DNA of 39,983 bases from Thiohalomonas denitrificans (GTDB taxonomy: Bacteria > Pseudomonadota > Gammaproteobacteria > Thiohalomonadales > Thiohalomonadaceae): NCBI RefSeq assembly GCF_016841685.1, contig NZ_JAENYR010000029.1:1-39983 (forward strand), read 5' to 3'. Of the stretch, positions 22,841 to 30,940 are shown in pieces. Made by a program: the position numbers and the translations under genes. The first letter of the stretch is position 1; the number at the start of each line of letters is the position of its first letter. Under the pieces are notes generated by a model. It was given only the letters and a program-made list of their open reading frames with translations. It did no database searches and was not told the DNA's origin.

Positions 22841-23995
22841 ATGCAGGCAAGGACGCGTTGGCGTATCGCTGTCGCGCCGGGTGACGGCGTGGGACGCGAA
22901 GTCATGCCGGCGGCCCTCACGGCATTGCAGCAACTGATGAGGGATGATGGCCCACGGCTGCAACTGACCGAGCTGGAGTGGCCGGCAACCGCCTACCACC
23001 GTGAACACGGCCGGATGATGCCGGAGGAGTGGCGGACCCGGTTGGCCGACTTTGATGTGCTGCTGCTGGGGGCGCTGGGGGACCCGGGGCCGTCGAGCGA
23101 TGCGAAGCGTTACCGTTTGCCGGATGCAGTCTCCCTGGCGCCGATCCTTGCCATTCGCCAAGGCTTCGACCAATGGGTCTGCGAACGCCCGGCCATATCG
23201 CTGGAGGGGGCGCCTCGATACCTGGCCGACGAGAGGGCCGGTGCCATCGATATGCTGGTGATTCGGGAGAACAGCGAAGGTGAATACATCGGGCAGGGCG
23301 GGCGGACCGCCCCCGGAACCGGTCACGAAGTTGCAACCCAGGTGGAGGTGTTTACCCGTTTCGCGACCGAACGCCTGTTTCGACACGCTTTCCAACGAGC
23401 CCGGCAGCGGAGGGAGGAGCGGGCTGCGGGGCGGCGCGCCCTGCGCTTCGGTATGCAGGACCGGGCCGACGCTCAGGTGTGCCTGGTAACCAAGCGAAAT
23501 GCGCTCCGGCACTGGGGGGAAATGTACACGGAAATCTTTGCCGAGGTTGCCGCGGATTATCCCGATATCGATACCCACCATGAGCTGGTGGATGCCGCCT
23601 GTATGAAGTTCGTGACCTCCCCCTGGCGATTCGATGTGGTGGTGGCCAGTAACCTGCAGGGCGACATCCTTACCGATCTGGCGGCGGTACTGTGCGGCGG
23701 ATTGGGGGTGGCGCCCTCCTGCAACCTCAACCCGTCCAAACGTCACGTACCGCCCATGTTCGAACCGACCCACGGCAGCGCACCCGACATCGCCGGCAAG
23801 GACCTGGCCGATCCGCGCGCCATGTTGCTGACCACCGCCATGATGCTCGACTGGATGGGGGAGGAGGACGTCTCCGCCAGCAAGGCGGCACGTCGGCTTC
23901 GCCAGGCCATCGAGGTCGACTTGCGCGAGCACCAGGGGGAAATCCGACACGGCAGTGCCATCGCCGACAGCATCCTGGAACGGATTGGCGGTTGA
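22841..23995 (+). CDS. Isocitrate/isopropylmalate-family dehydrogenase (tartrate or D-malate dehydrogenase-like)
   Basis: NAD-dependent beta-decarboxylating dehydrogenase of 384 residues. It shows APGDGVGREVMPAAL at the N-terminus, DVLLLGALGDP, the substrate loop with LAIRQGFDQWVCERP, VIRENSEGEYIGQGG, CLVTKRNALRHW, the metal-binding VVASNLQGDILTDL with Asp ligands, and FEPTHGSAPDIAGKDLADP. The IRENSEGEYIGQGGR pattern is nearer to tartrate/D-malate dehydrogenases (TtuC/DmlA) than LeuB or Icd, so the substrate is likely a hydroxy-dicarboxylate; this is not certain. AGGAGG at 22831-22836 favours ATG 22841 over ATG 22838. A MITE-like element begins 8 bases after the stop. Confidence 0.88.
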   Translation: MQARTRWRIAVAPGDGVGREVMPAALTALQQLMRDDGPRLQLTELEWPATAYHREHGRMMPEEWRTRLADFDVLLLGALGDPGPSSDAKRYRLPDAVSLAPILAIRQGFDQWVCERPAISLEGAPRYLADERAGAIDMLVIRENSEGEYIGQGGRTAPGTGHEVATQVEVFTRFATERLFRHAFQRARQRREERAAGRRALRFGMQDRADAQVCLVTKRNALRHWGEMYTEIFAEVAADYPDIDTHHELVDAACMKFVTSPWRFDVVVASNLQGDILTDLAAVLCGGLGVAPSCNLNPSKRHVPPMFEPTHGSAPDIAGKDLADPRAMLLTTAMMLDWMGEEDVSASKAARRLRQAIEVDLREHQGEIRHGSAIADSILERIGG

Positions 23996-24003
23996 ATGGA
24001 CCA

Positions 24004-24099
24004 CTCGGGGCCTGTCGGACTTAACACTGATCGACTCGGAAAAAGCTGTCTCAAACCGGTTTCCCTCGCTAGGATCGGTCAAGTCCGACAGGCTCCTAG
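24004..24099. mobile_element. 96-bp MITE-like element, CTAG family
   Basis: Left end CTCGGGGCCTGTCGGACTTA (24004-24023) and right end AAGTCCGACAGGCTCCTAG (24081-24099) are inverted repeats of the family seen at 8561-9088 and 39870. The left CTAGGA has decayed to CTCGGG. This short form lacks the hairpin module. It sits between two plus-strand genes and would lie in the leader of the aminotransferase gene. Confidence 0.78.
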
Positions 24100-24163
24100 G
24101 ATTAATATTGAAGGGATGATAACCGCATGCTGGCATTTGCCCGAAACCAAAAGGAGCCGCACT

Positions 24164-25444
24164 ATGGAGAAGCACCCCGAAACCGGCGGTAAGGGTTGCC
24201 TGTCGCCTTTGTTGAAACAGTCGTCGGATATCACGGCCGTACGCGGTGAGGGTGTCTGGCTTTACGACGACAGTGGTGAGCGTTATCTCGACTTCACCTC
24301 GGGCATCGGGGTCACGAGTACCGGCCATTGTCACCCCAAAGTGGTCGAGGCGGCGCAAAAGCAGGTCGCCAATCTCATCCACGGCCAGTACGCCATCGTG
24401 CGCCACCAGCCCCTGGTGGAGTTGGCGCGACGCCTCGGCGAAAAGATGCCGGAGCCGATTGATGCCTTTTTCTTCGCCAGCGCCGGGACCGAGGCTATCG
24501 AGGCCGCCATCCGACTCTCCCGCCATGCCACCGGCCGGCCGAATCTCGTCGCCTTCCACGGCGGCTTCCACGGTCGTACCATGGGCTCTCTCAGCATGAC
24601 CAGTTCGAGCGTCGGTCTGCGCGCGGGTTTGCAGCCAATGATGGGCGGCGTGGTCTATTCGCCATTTCCGGATACCGATCGCTACGGCTGGGAAGAGGAT
24701 GTTGCTGCCGATTTTTGCCTGCGCGAGCTCGACCATGTGCTGGCCACGATGAGCTCACCCGGGGAGACTGCCGCCATGTTCATCGAACCTATCCAGGGCG
24801 AAGCCGGTTACCTACCCGCCAGCACCCGCTTCATGCAGGGGCTGCGTACCCGTTGTGATCAACATGGAATCCTGCTGGTGATCGATGAAGTCCAGGCGGG
24901 GTTCGGCCGAACCGGCAAGTTCTGGGGGCATCAGCACTTTGGCGTCGAGCCCGACGTGGTCGTCACCGCCAAGGGCCTGGCCAGCGGTTTTCCGCTCTCC
25001 GCCTTCGGTGCCTCATCATCGCTCATGGAACGGGGATGGCCCGGTTCTCAGGGCGGGACTTACGGCGGCAATGCCGTCGCCTGTGCGGCGGCGCTCGCCA
25101 CGATGGACGTTATGGAAGAAGAGGGACTGGTGGATAACGCCGCCGAGCAGGGAGCTCATCTCTTGGCACGACTCGAACAGCTTCGGGACAAGCACCCGGA
25201 AATCGCCGTTGTACGCGGACGCGGCCTGATGCTGGGCACCGAGATTATCGATAGCCACGGTAAACCCGACGGTCAGCGGGCGGCGCGGATCGTCAAGGAA
25301 GCGGAGCGGCGCAATCTGCTACTTATCCGTTGCGGGGCCTACGGCGGGCAGGTGATACGGTGGCTGCCACCGCTGATTGTGCAGCGGGCGCAACTCGATC
25401 AGGCAGTCGATACCTTTGAGCAGGCTTTGATGGCAGTCCGATAA
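24164..25444 (+). CDS. gabT: Class III aminotransferase, 4-aminobutyrate aminotransferase-like
   Basis: PLP enzyme of 426 residues that moves an omega-amino group, for example from GABA, to 2-oxoglutarate. Conserved sites are FTSGIGVTSTGHCHPKV, FFFASAGTEAIEAAIRLSR, FHGGFHGRTMGSLSMT, FIEPIQGEAGY, IDEVQAGFGRTGKFW with D241, and the PLP lysine K270 in TAKGLASGFPLSAFG. The start ATG at 24164 has AAGGAG 7 bases upstream; in-frame sequence before it overlaps a MITE and is not coding. A GABA role is suggested by a succinate-semialdehyde-type dehydrogenase gene at 29-31 kb, but other omega-amino acids are possible. A histidine kinase gene follows after 37 bases. Confidence 0.9.
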   Translation: MEKHPETGGKGCLSPLLKQSSDITAVRGEGVWLYDDSGERYLDFTSGIGVTSTGHCHPKVVEAAQKQVANLIHGQYAIVRHQPLVELARRLGEKMPEPIDAFFFASAGTEAIEAAIRLSRHATGRPNLVAFHGGFHGRTMGSLSMTSSSVGLRAGLQPMMGGVVYSPFPDTDRYGWEEDVAADFCLRELDHVLATMSSPGETAAMFIEPIQGEAGYLPASTRFMQGLRTRCDQHGILLVIDEVQAGFGRTGKFWGHQHFGVEPDVVVTAKGLASGFPLSAFGASSSLMERGWPGSQGGTYGGNAVACAAALATMDVMEEEGLVDNAAEQGAHLLARLEQLRDKHPEIAVVRGRGLMLGTEIIDSHGKPDGQRAARIVKEAERRNLLLIRCGAYGGQVIRWLPPLIVQRAQLDQAVDTFEQALMAVR

Positions 25445-25481
25445 AATAGAGACGGATCCAAAGCGGGGCGAGGAAAACAGC

Positions 25482-27110
25482 ATGTCCGACACGCCAGAGT
25501 GGATACTCGAGCAACTGCCCTATCCCGTGTCGTATGTCGACCGGCATGGGGTGGTGCAGCGCTGCAACGCGGTTGCTGCAGAGCTCATGGGCCGGTCAGT
25601 TACAGAGGTCGTCGGTCGATCCGTCGAGGTTGTACTGACCGAGCATCCGGATCTCCGCGGCCTCATCGAGCAGGGCTTGCGCTCGGGGAAGCCGCAGACC
25701 GCGCACCTGAATGCAGTTTTTTCCGAAAACCCCGAGTGCATGCGATGTTTTCATGTGCACATTCGGCCACACCCCGATAAGCACGGCAAGGTGCAGGGCG
25801 TGCTGCTGACAGGGGAGGATGTTTCCCCGTGGCGGGAGATCGAATTGGCCAGGGACCGGGTGGAAAGGGACCGGGAACTCGGCGAGGCGCTGAATCGCAT
25901 CAACGGGCTCATCCATTCTACCCAGGACTTCCGCACCATCATGTCTCGGGTGATCGTGGAGGCGGCCGAAGCCGTCGGAGCCGAATCGGCAGTCATCTAT
26001 GTCAATGAAGGAGCCGACTGGGTGGCGCGTTACACCTATGGGCTACTGGACTCGATCCGCGATCGGCACTTCACCGACCAGGAGCTGCGTGATTCGATTC
26101 GGGCGGTGCGCGAGGGTGAGGCAATCCTGATCAACGACGCGCAAGCCGATCCCGACGTCAACCGCGACCTGGTGAAGAACTATGGAGTACAGGCGGTGCT
26201 GGATGTCGCTCTGCAGATGGCAGAGCGCCCGGTTGGTGACTTCGGTCTGTACTACCACACGCCCGGCAAGCATTTTACTGAAGCGGAAAAGGGATTTCTC
26301 GACAAGGTGGGGGCGTCGGTGGGCCTGGCCCTGCAGAACGCTAGTCGGTTCACCAGGCTTCAACAGACGGAAGCGGCCCTGCGCGAGAGTGAAGCCGTGC
26401 TGCGCCGAACCAATGCGGAATTGCAACAGTTTGCCTATTCGGCTTCCCACGACCTGCGTGCACCGCTACGGGCTGTTTCCAATCTGGCTTCCTGGATAGA
26501 AGAGGACCTTGGGCCGCAGTTGTCCGGCGAAAGTCGCGGCCACCTGCAGTTGCTGCGTGAGCGCGTGCGCCTTATGGATGCCTATATTGAGGGGCTGCTC
26601 ACCTACTCTCGAGCTGGCGGCAGGACCAGCGAGGTCGAAGAGGTCGACAGTGCACAGTTGGTGGAAAATATTTTTACAGGCCATGACGTCGCCAAAGGCA
26701 TTCGCCTGACAGTAGCCGAAAATATGCCGCGGCTGGTTACCGACACGACCAAACTGCGGCAGGTCTTTGCCAACCTGATCGGCAATGCTATTCAATATCA
26801 CGATCGCCCCGATGGGCAGATCCGGGTCTCGGCCGATGACGCCGATGGGTTCTACGCATTTTCGGTGGCGGATGACGGGCCCGGTATTCCCCCCGAATAC
26901 CATGAACGGATCTTTCAGATGCTCCAGCGCGGACCCGGCTCTGAAAAGAGCGAGGGGACGGGCATCGGTCTCGCCGTGGTCAAAAAACTGGTGGAGGATG
27001 CCAGGGGGCACATTGAAGTCGACTCGGCTTCGGGACAGGGCGCCACGTTTCGTTTCACTTGGCCCAAGGTGATGGAACCGGAGGTCTTTGAGCCGCCCTC
27101 GACCGGATAG
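25482..27110 (+). CDS. PAS-GAF sensor histidine kinase (orphan)
   Basis: Soluble sensor kinase of 542 residues. A PAS domain is at about 5-115 (ILEQLPYPVSYVDRHGVVQRCN), a GAF domain at about 140-285 (VIYVNEGADW, GVQAVLDVALQMAE, VGASVGLALQNASR), a short coiled coil, HisKA with H323 in SASHDLRAPLRAV, and an HATPase domain with ANLIGNAIQYHD, DDGPGIPPEYHERIF and GTGIGLAVVKKLV. No membrane span is seen. GAGGAAAACAGC precedes the ATG. The C-terminal end resembles the kinase at 35-37 kb, so the two are paralogs. No response regulator is adjacent, so its partner is unknown; the gene may be cotranscribed with the aminotransferase. Confidence 0.9.
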   Translation: MSDTPEWILEQLPYPVSYVDRHGVVQRCNAVAAELMGRSVTEVVGRSVEVVLTEHPDLRGLIEQGLRSGKPQTAHLNAVFSENPECMRCFHVHIRPHPDKHGKVQGVLLTGEDVSPWREIELARDRVERDRELGEALNRINGLIHSTQDFRTIMSRVIVEAAEAVGAESAVIYVNEGADWVARYTYGLLDSIRDRHFTDQELRDSIRAVREGEAILINDAQADPDVNRDLVKNYGVQAVLDVALQMAERPVGDFGLYYHTPGKHFTEAEKGFLDKVGASVGLALQNASRFTRLQQTEAALRESEAVLRRTNAELQQFAYSASHDLRAPLRAVSNLASWIEEDLGPQLSGESRGHLQLLRERVRLMDAYIEGLLTYSRAGGRTSEVEEVDSAQLVENIFTGHDVAKGIRLTVAENMPRLVTDTTKLRQVFANLIGNAIQYHDRPDGQIRVSADDADGFYAFSVADDGPGIPPEYHERIFQMLQRGPGSEKSEGTGIGLAVVKKLVEDARGHIEVDSASGQGATFRFTWPKVMEPEVFEPPSTG

Positions 27111-27150
27111 CAAAAACCGGAGTGGCTATCGAACTATCCACCCCTTGTTT

Positions 27151-27470
27151 AGGACACTTCCAATAATCCAGCGCGGATTTCGTTGTGCCCAAAATCGCCG
27201 AGTACAAGGCGCGCTGGGCAGGCAATGGCCCGCCCTTGTCAAGTAGCGCAACGCCGTTGTCGGCGATTTTGGGCGCAACCCTTCGGGCTCGGGCCGTTTT
27301 GCCCGCTGGACTGCGTTACAGCTCGCTTGTGTAGAACAACTACACGTCGCTCGCTGCGCCTTGCCAGCGAACAAAACGGCCGCGCGCTCTGTCAGACCGT
27401 CCCGCGAATTGCGTTGCATTGCACCGAGCTTTCTTTCATTAGAATCACTCTTTTCGGCTAAGGACACTCC
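27151..27470. repeat. Large structured repeat with two stem regions
   Basis: The gap before the CHASE kinase gene holds CCCAAAATCGCCGA (27188-27201) mirrored by TCGGCGATTTTGGG (27260-27273), then GGCCGTTTTG (27292-27301) mirrored by CAAAACGGCC (27372-27381). Inside the second is CTGCGTTACAG, the hairpin GTGTAG-AACAA-CTACAC (27329-27345) and CGCTCGCTGCGCCTTGCC. AGGACACT occurs at 27151-27158 and 27461-27468 in direct orientation, possibly a target duplication. The apical part is related to 13311-13366. No coding sequence is apparent. Confidence 0.72.
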
Positions 27471-27621
27471 TTCTCCTTGAGCAAGACCATCTTGTTTGTG
27501 AACGTCTCCATTTTTGGAATGAATATAGCGGTGAATTTGAACCCGACATAAACAGATTTGATCCCGTCATTTCGGCATTCTCTGGCAGGCTGAAGCCTCC
27601 TATTGCAACCGGGTGCCGACG

Positions 27622-29436
27622 ATGAAACCGAGAACGCGTGAATGTCTGGAACGAGTGGGTATTTTTCACAACGAGACCCTGGCCTGGGTGGTTCTTGCCG
27701 TCTCCCTGGTCGTAACGGTCCTGGCCTCCTATGTCACCGGGGAAATTATCCAGAGTCGGGCCGAGGATCGCTTCGCGTTTGAGGTCGAAGAGGCGCGACA
27801 TCACATCACCGGGCGTATGCTGGAGTACGAGCAGGTTTTGTGGGGCGGCGTAGGACTGTTCAAAACCTTACGCGGGGCAGTGACACGCAAGCAGTGGCAC
27901 CAGTATGTCGATGCCTTGCAGTTACAGTGTTTCTATCCCGGAATTCAAGGCATGGGTTACGCCCTGATGCTTGGCCCCGACGACCTGGCAAGCCATATCG
28001 AGGAGGTCCGGTCGGAAGGTTTTCCCGACTACTCGATCACACCAGTGGTGGACCGGGACACCTATAGCACCATTATTTATCTGGAACCGTTTGACGTGCG
28101 CAATCGGCGGACTTTTGGCTACGATATGTTCTCCGAGGCAGTGCGCCGCACTGCTATGGAGCGGGCCAGGGATAGCGGACGGCCTGCTGTATCGGGACGG
28201 GTGACCCTGGTGCAGGAGAAGGTGGATGATGTCCAGGCCGGTTTTCTCATGTATCTGCCCGTGTACAAGCCGGGACTGCCCACCCGAACGGTTGAAGAGC
28301 GGCAGGCAGCACTGCTCGGTTTCGTTTACAGCCCCTTTCGCGTCGAGGATCTGATGGAAGGGATTTTGGGCAGTAGCACGCCTGAGTTGGAGTTTGAACT
28401 GTTTGACGGCGGGGAGCGGCTCGACGACAGCGAGCTTCTTTATAGCTCCGATCCGGGAAACCACCTTGAGGACGGGCAGGCGCACCCGGCCCACCAAACG
28501 ACCACCACCATCGAGTTGCCGGGCCGTACCTGGACCGCCCGCTTTCACAGCCGACCCGCCTTCGATGCCTTTGTCGGAAGTACTAAGCCGCTGTTGATCG
28601 CCATTGGCGGAGTGACAATGGACTTCCTTCTCTTCATCGTCGTTTGGTCGCTTGTGGGTCAACGAAAGCGCGTGCAGCAAACGGCAGAGGCGATGACGGC
28701 CCGCGTGCGGGAACGGACCCACGAATTGGAGATCGCGAATCGGGAGCTGGAGCTCGCCAATGGCGAGCTTGAGACGTTCTCCTATTCGGTCTCTCACGAC
28801 CTGCGCGGCCCCTTGCGGGCGATTGACGGCTTCACCCAGATGCTGAGGGAAGATTACGGGGAGCGACTCGATGCGACGGGACTGGACTATATCGCACGCG
28901 TCGACCGTGCCACGATCCGCATGGGGGCACTCATCGATGGTCTACTGGCTCTGTCACACCTTTCTCGTAGCGAGCTGCGTTCCGCCGAGGTCGATTTGGG
29001 TGCGCTGGCCGAAGAGACCGTTCGCCAGTTGCGAGCTGCCGAGCCGAACCGTGAGGTGAACGTCGAGATTGCATCCGGGTTGAGGGCGATGGGCGATCCC
29101 GCCCTCCTGCATGTCGCCCTGCAAAACCTGATCGGGAATGCCTGGAAGTTTACGGCGCAACAGCCCGACGCTCACATCAGCGTGGGACGGATTGCCAAGC
29201 TGGGCCGCGAGGTCTTCTTCGTTCGGGATAACGGTGCCGGATTCGAAGCTCAGTACGCTCACAAACTATTTGAGCCCTTCAAACGCCAGCATAGCGACAG
29301 TGAGTTTGAGGGAACGGGCATCGGGCTCGCGACCGTTCGCCGCATTATCCAGCGTCACGGGGGCGAGGTATGGGCCGCCGGGGCGACCGGTGAGGGTGCG
29401 TCCATCTACTTCACCCTGGGAAAACCGACGTCATGA
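27622..29436 (+). CDS. CHASE-domain membrane histidine kinase (orphan)
   Basis: Membrane sensor kinase of 604 residues: one membrane helix at about 20-42, an extracytoplasmic CHASE domain at about 70-300 (FYPGIQGMGYAL, SEGFPDYSITP, YLEPFDVRNRRTFGYDMFSE, ARDSGRPAVSGRVTLVQE), a second membrane helix at about 323-345, a coiled coil, HisKA with H392 in SVSHDLRGPLRAI, and an HATPase domain with QNLIGNAWKF, DNGAGFEAQYAHKLF and GTGIGLATVRRII. The motifs are those of active kinases. The start is ATG 27622; no clear ribosome site is seen. CHASE domains bind small extracellular ligands; this one is unknown. No regulator gene is next to it. Confidence 0.9.
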   Translation: MKPRTRECLERVGIFHNETLAWVVLAVSLVVTVLASYVTGEIIQSRAEDRFAFEVEEARHHITGRMLEYEQVLWGGVGLFKTLRGAVTRKQWHQYVDALQLQCFYPGIQGMGYALMLGPDDLASHIEEVRSEGFPDYSITPVVDRDTYSTIIYLEPFDVRNRRTFGYDMFSEAVRRTAMERARDSGRPAVSGRVTLVQEKVDDVQAGFLMYLPVYKPGLPTRTVEERQAALLGFVYSPFRVEDLMEGILGSSTPELEFELFDGGERLDDSELLYSSDPGNHLEDGQAHPAHQTTTTIELPGRTWTARFHSRPAFDAFVGSTKPLLIAIGGVTMDFLLFIVVWSLVGQRKRVQQTAEAMTARVRERTHELEIANRELELANGELETFSYSVSHDLRGPLRAIDGFTQMLREDYGERLDATGLDYIARVDRATIRMGALIDGLLALSHLSRSELRSAEVDLGALAEETVRQLRAAEPNREVNVEIASGLRAMGDPALLHVALQNLIGNAWKFTAQQPDAHISVGRIAKLGREVFFVRDNGAGFEAQYAHKLFEPFKRQHSDSEFEGTGIGLATVRRIIQRHGGEVWAAGATGEGASIYFTLGKPTS

Positions 29437-29494
29437 TGACCTCGTAAGTCAGGGCGCGTCGACCTTGCCGGAGCAACGTCTGCGGTATTCATTC

Positions 29495-30940
29495 TCAGGG
29501 TGGGCATGCGACGGTCTGTGTCTCGATGAATTCGACCAGGCCTTCCGGTCCGCCTTCACGCCCGAATCCCGACTGTTTCATGCCGCCGAAGGGGGCCTCG
29601 GGGGTTGGGCCGGAGCCGGTGTTCCATCCCACATGGGCGAATTCCAGACGGGACACTATATGCCCCGCACGTTCGGAATCGGCAGTGAAGAGGTAGGCGG
29701 CGAGGCCGAATTCGGTATCGTTGGCGCGGGCAATGACCTCCTCTTGGCTGTCGAATTCGGCGATGGGCACCAGCGGCCCGAAGGTCTCTTCGCGGCTGAC
29801 GAGCATGCCGGGTGCAACACCGCGAATCACCGTTGGCCGGAAAAAGCCCCGGGCGGTGGACCACTCGCCGGGATCGCCGCCCGAGATCATGCGGGCACCT
29901 TTGTCGATCGCATCGGTAAGGTGGCTACGCACTTTTTCATAGCCGCTGCGATCAATGAGGGGGCCGATATCGGTATTCGCGTCCATGCCGTTGCCGACCC
30001 TGAGGGCGGAGGCCTTCTCGGCCAGTTTCTCGGCGAAGGCCGGGGCGACCTTTCGTTCCACAAAGATGCGATTGGAGCAGACGCAGGTCTGCCCGCCGCC
30101 GCGGAACTTGTTGCTGACCAGCTGCTCTGCGGCATGGTCGAGATCGGCATCGGCGAAGATGATGAACGGGGCGTTGCCGCCTAGCTCCAGGGTTAGTCGC
30201 TTGATGCCGTCCGCGCTCTTTCGAATCAACTGCCGACCTACCGCTGTCGAGCCGGTAAAGCTGATTACCCGGACATCCGGGTGCTCCATCAAAGTATCGG
30301 TAATGGGACACGCACCGCCCATCACCAGGTTCACCTTGCCGGGAGGCAGGTCCAGGTGCCGATCGATCAGATCGAACAGCGCGATCATGGTGAGTGGCGT
30401 CTTGCTCGACGGTTTGACCACGCAGCTGCAATCCGCAGCCAGAGCGGCGGATAGCTTCTTGGCGATCATGCCGATCGGGAAGTTCCAGGGCGTCATTAGC
30501 CCTACCACACCGGCCGGGCGGTGATAGACGGTCCAGTTCAGGCCGCGTGGCTGTTCGGGCAGTGTATAGGGCTTCAATAGCCCGATGTTTTCGGCACAGT
30601 AATCGAAAAAGCCGGCCGCGTAATCGACCTCCCCGATGCCCTCCTTCCAGGGCTTGCCGTGCTCGTGAGTCAGAATGCGGCCGATTTCCTCACGGTGCGC
30701 GATAAGGGCCTCCGAGATCCCTCTTAGCCAGCCGCGCCGGGTTTCCAGGCCTGCACAGTGCTCCAGGGCGTGACGCCCGGCCTCGATGGCCTGGCGGGTC
30801 TCCTCGGCGGCCATCGTGGGGATCTCCGCAAGCACTTCGCCGTTGGCCGGGTTCGTCACCTGGAAAGAGTCCCCGACGCCTCGCTGCCAACTGCCATTGA
30901 TGTATCCGGCGGTATGGAAGAGGAGCGGTGATTCAAGCAT
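29495..30940 (-). CDS. gabD: NAD(P)-dependent aldehyde dehydrogenase, succinate-semialdehyde type
   Basis: Oxidises an aldehyde, probably succinate semialdehyde, to the acid. The 481-residue protein has the cofactor loop TPWNFPIGMIAKKLSAAL, VKPSSKTPLTM, SFTGSTAVGRQL, the general base E252 in LELGGNAPFI and catalytic C286 in GGGQTCVCSNR. The CVC pair and the LELGGNAPFI wording are typical of succinate-semialdehyde dehydrogenases. GGGAGA lies 7 bases before ATG 30940. The start overlaps the end of the amidase gene by 8 bases, which implies coupled translation. With the class III aminotransferase it would complete conversion of an omega-amino acid to a dicarboxylate; the true aldehyde is not proven. 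Confidence 0.9.
   Translation of the reverse strand: MLESPLLFHTAGYINGSWQRGVGDSFQVTNPANGEVLAEIPTMAAEETRQAIEAGRHALEHCAGLETRRGWLRGISEALIAHREEIGRILTHEHGKPWKEGIGEVDYAAGFFDYCAENIGLLKPYTLPEQPRGLNWTVYHRPAGVVGLMTPWNFPIGMIAKKLSAALAADCSCVVKPSSKTPLTMIALFDLIDRHLDLPPGKVNLVMGGACPITDTLMEHPDVRVISFTGSTAVGRQLIRKSADGIKRLTLELGGNAPFIIFADADLDHAAEQLVSNKFRGGGQTCVCSNRIFVERKVAPAFAEKLAEKASALRVGNGMDANTDIGPLIDRSGYEKVRSHLTDAIDKGARMISGGDPGEWSTARGFFRPTVIRGVAPGMLVSREETFGPLVPIAEFDSQEEVIARANDTEFGLAAYLFTADSERAGHIVSRLEFAHVGWNTGSGPTPEAPFGGMKQSGFGREGGPEGLVEFIETQTVACPP

Noticed and set aside
22730-24736. 668-codon open frame on the minus strand
   Set aside because: It is antisense to the dehydrogenase and aminotransferase genes and crosses a MITE-like element; composition is that of a codon shadow.
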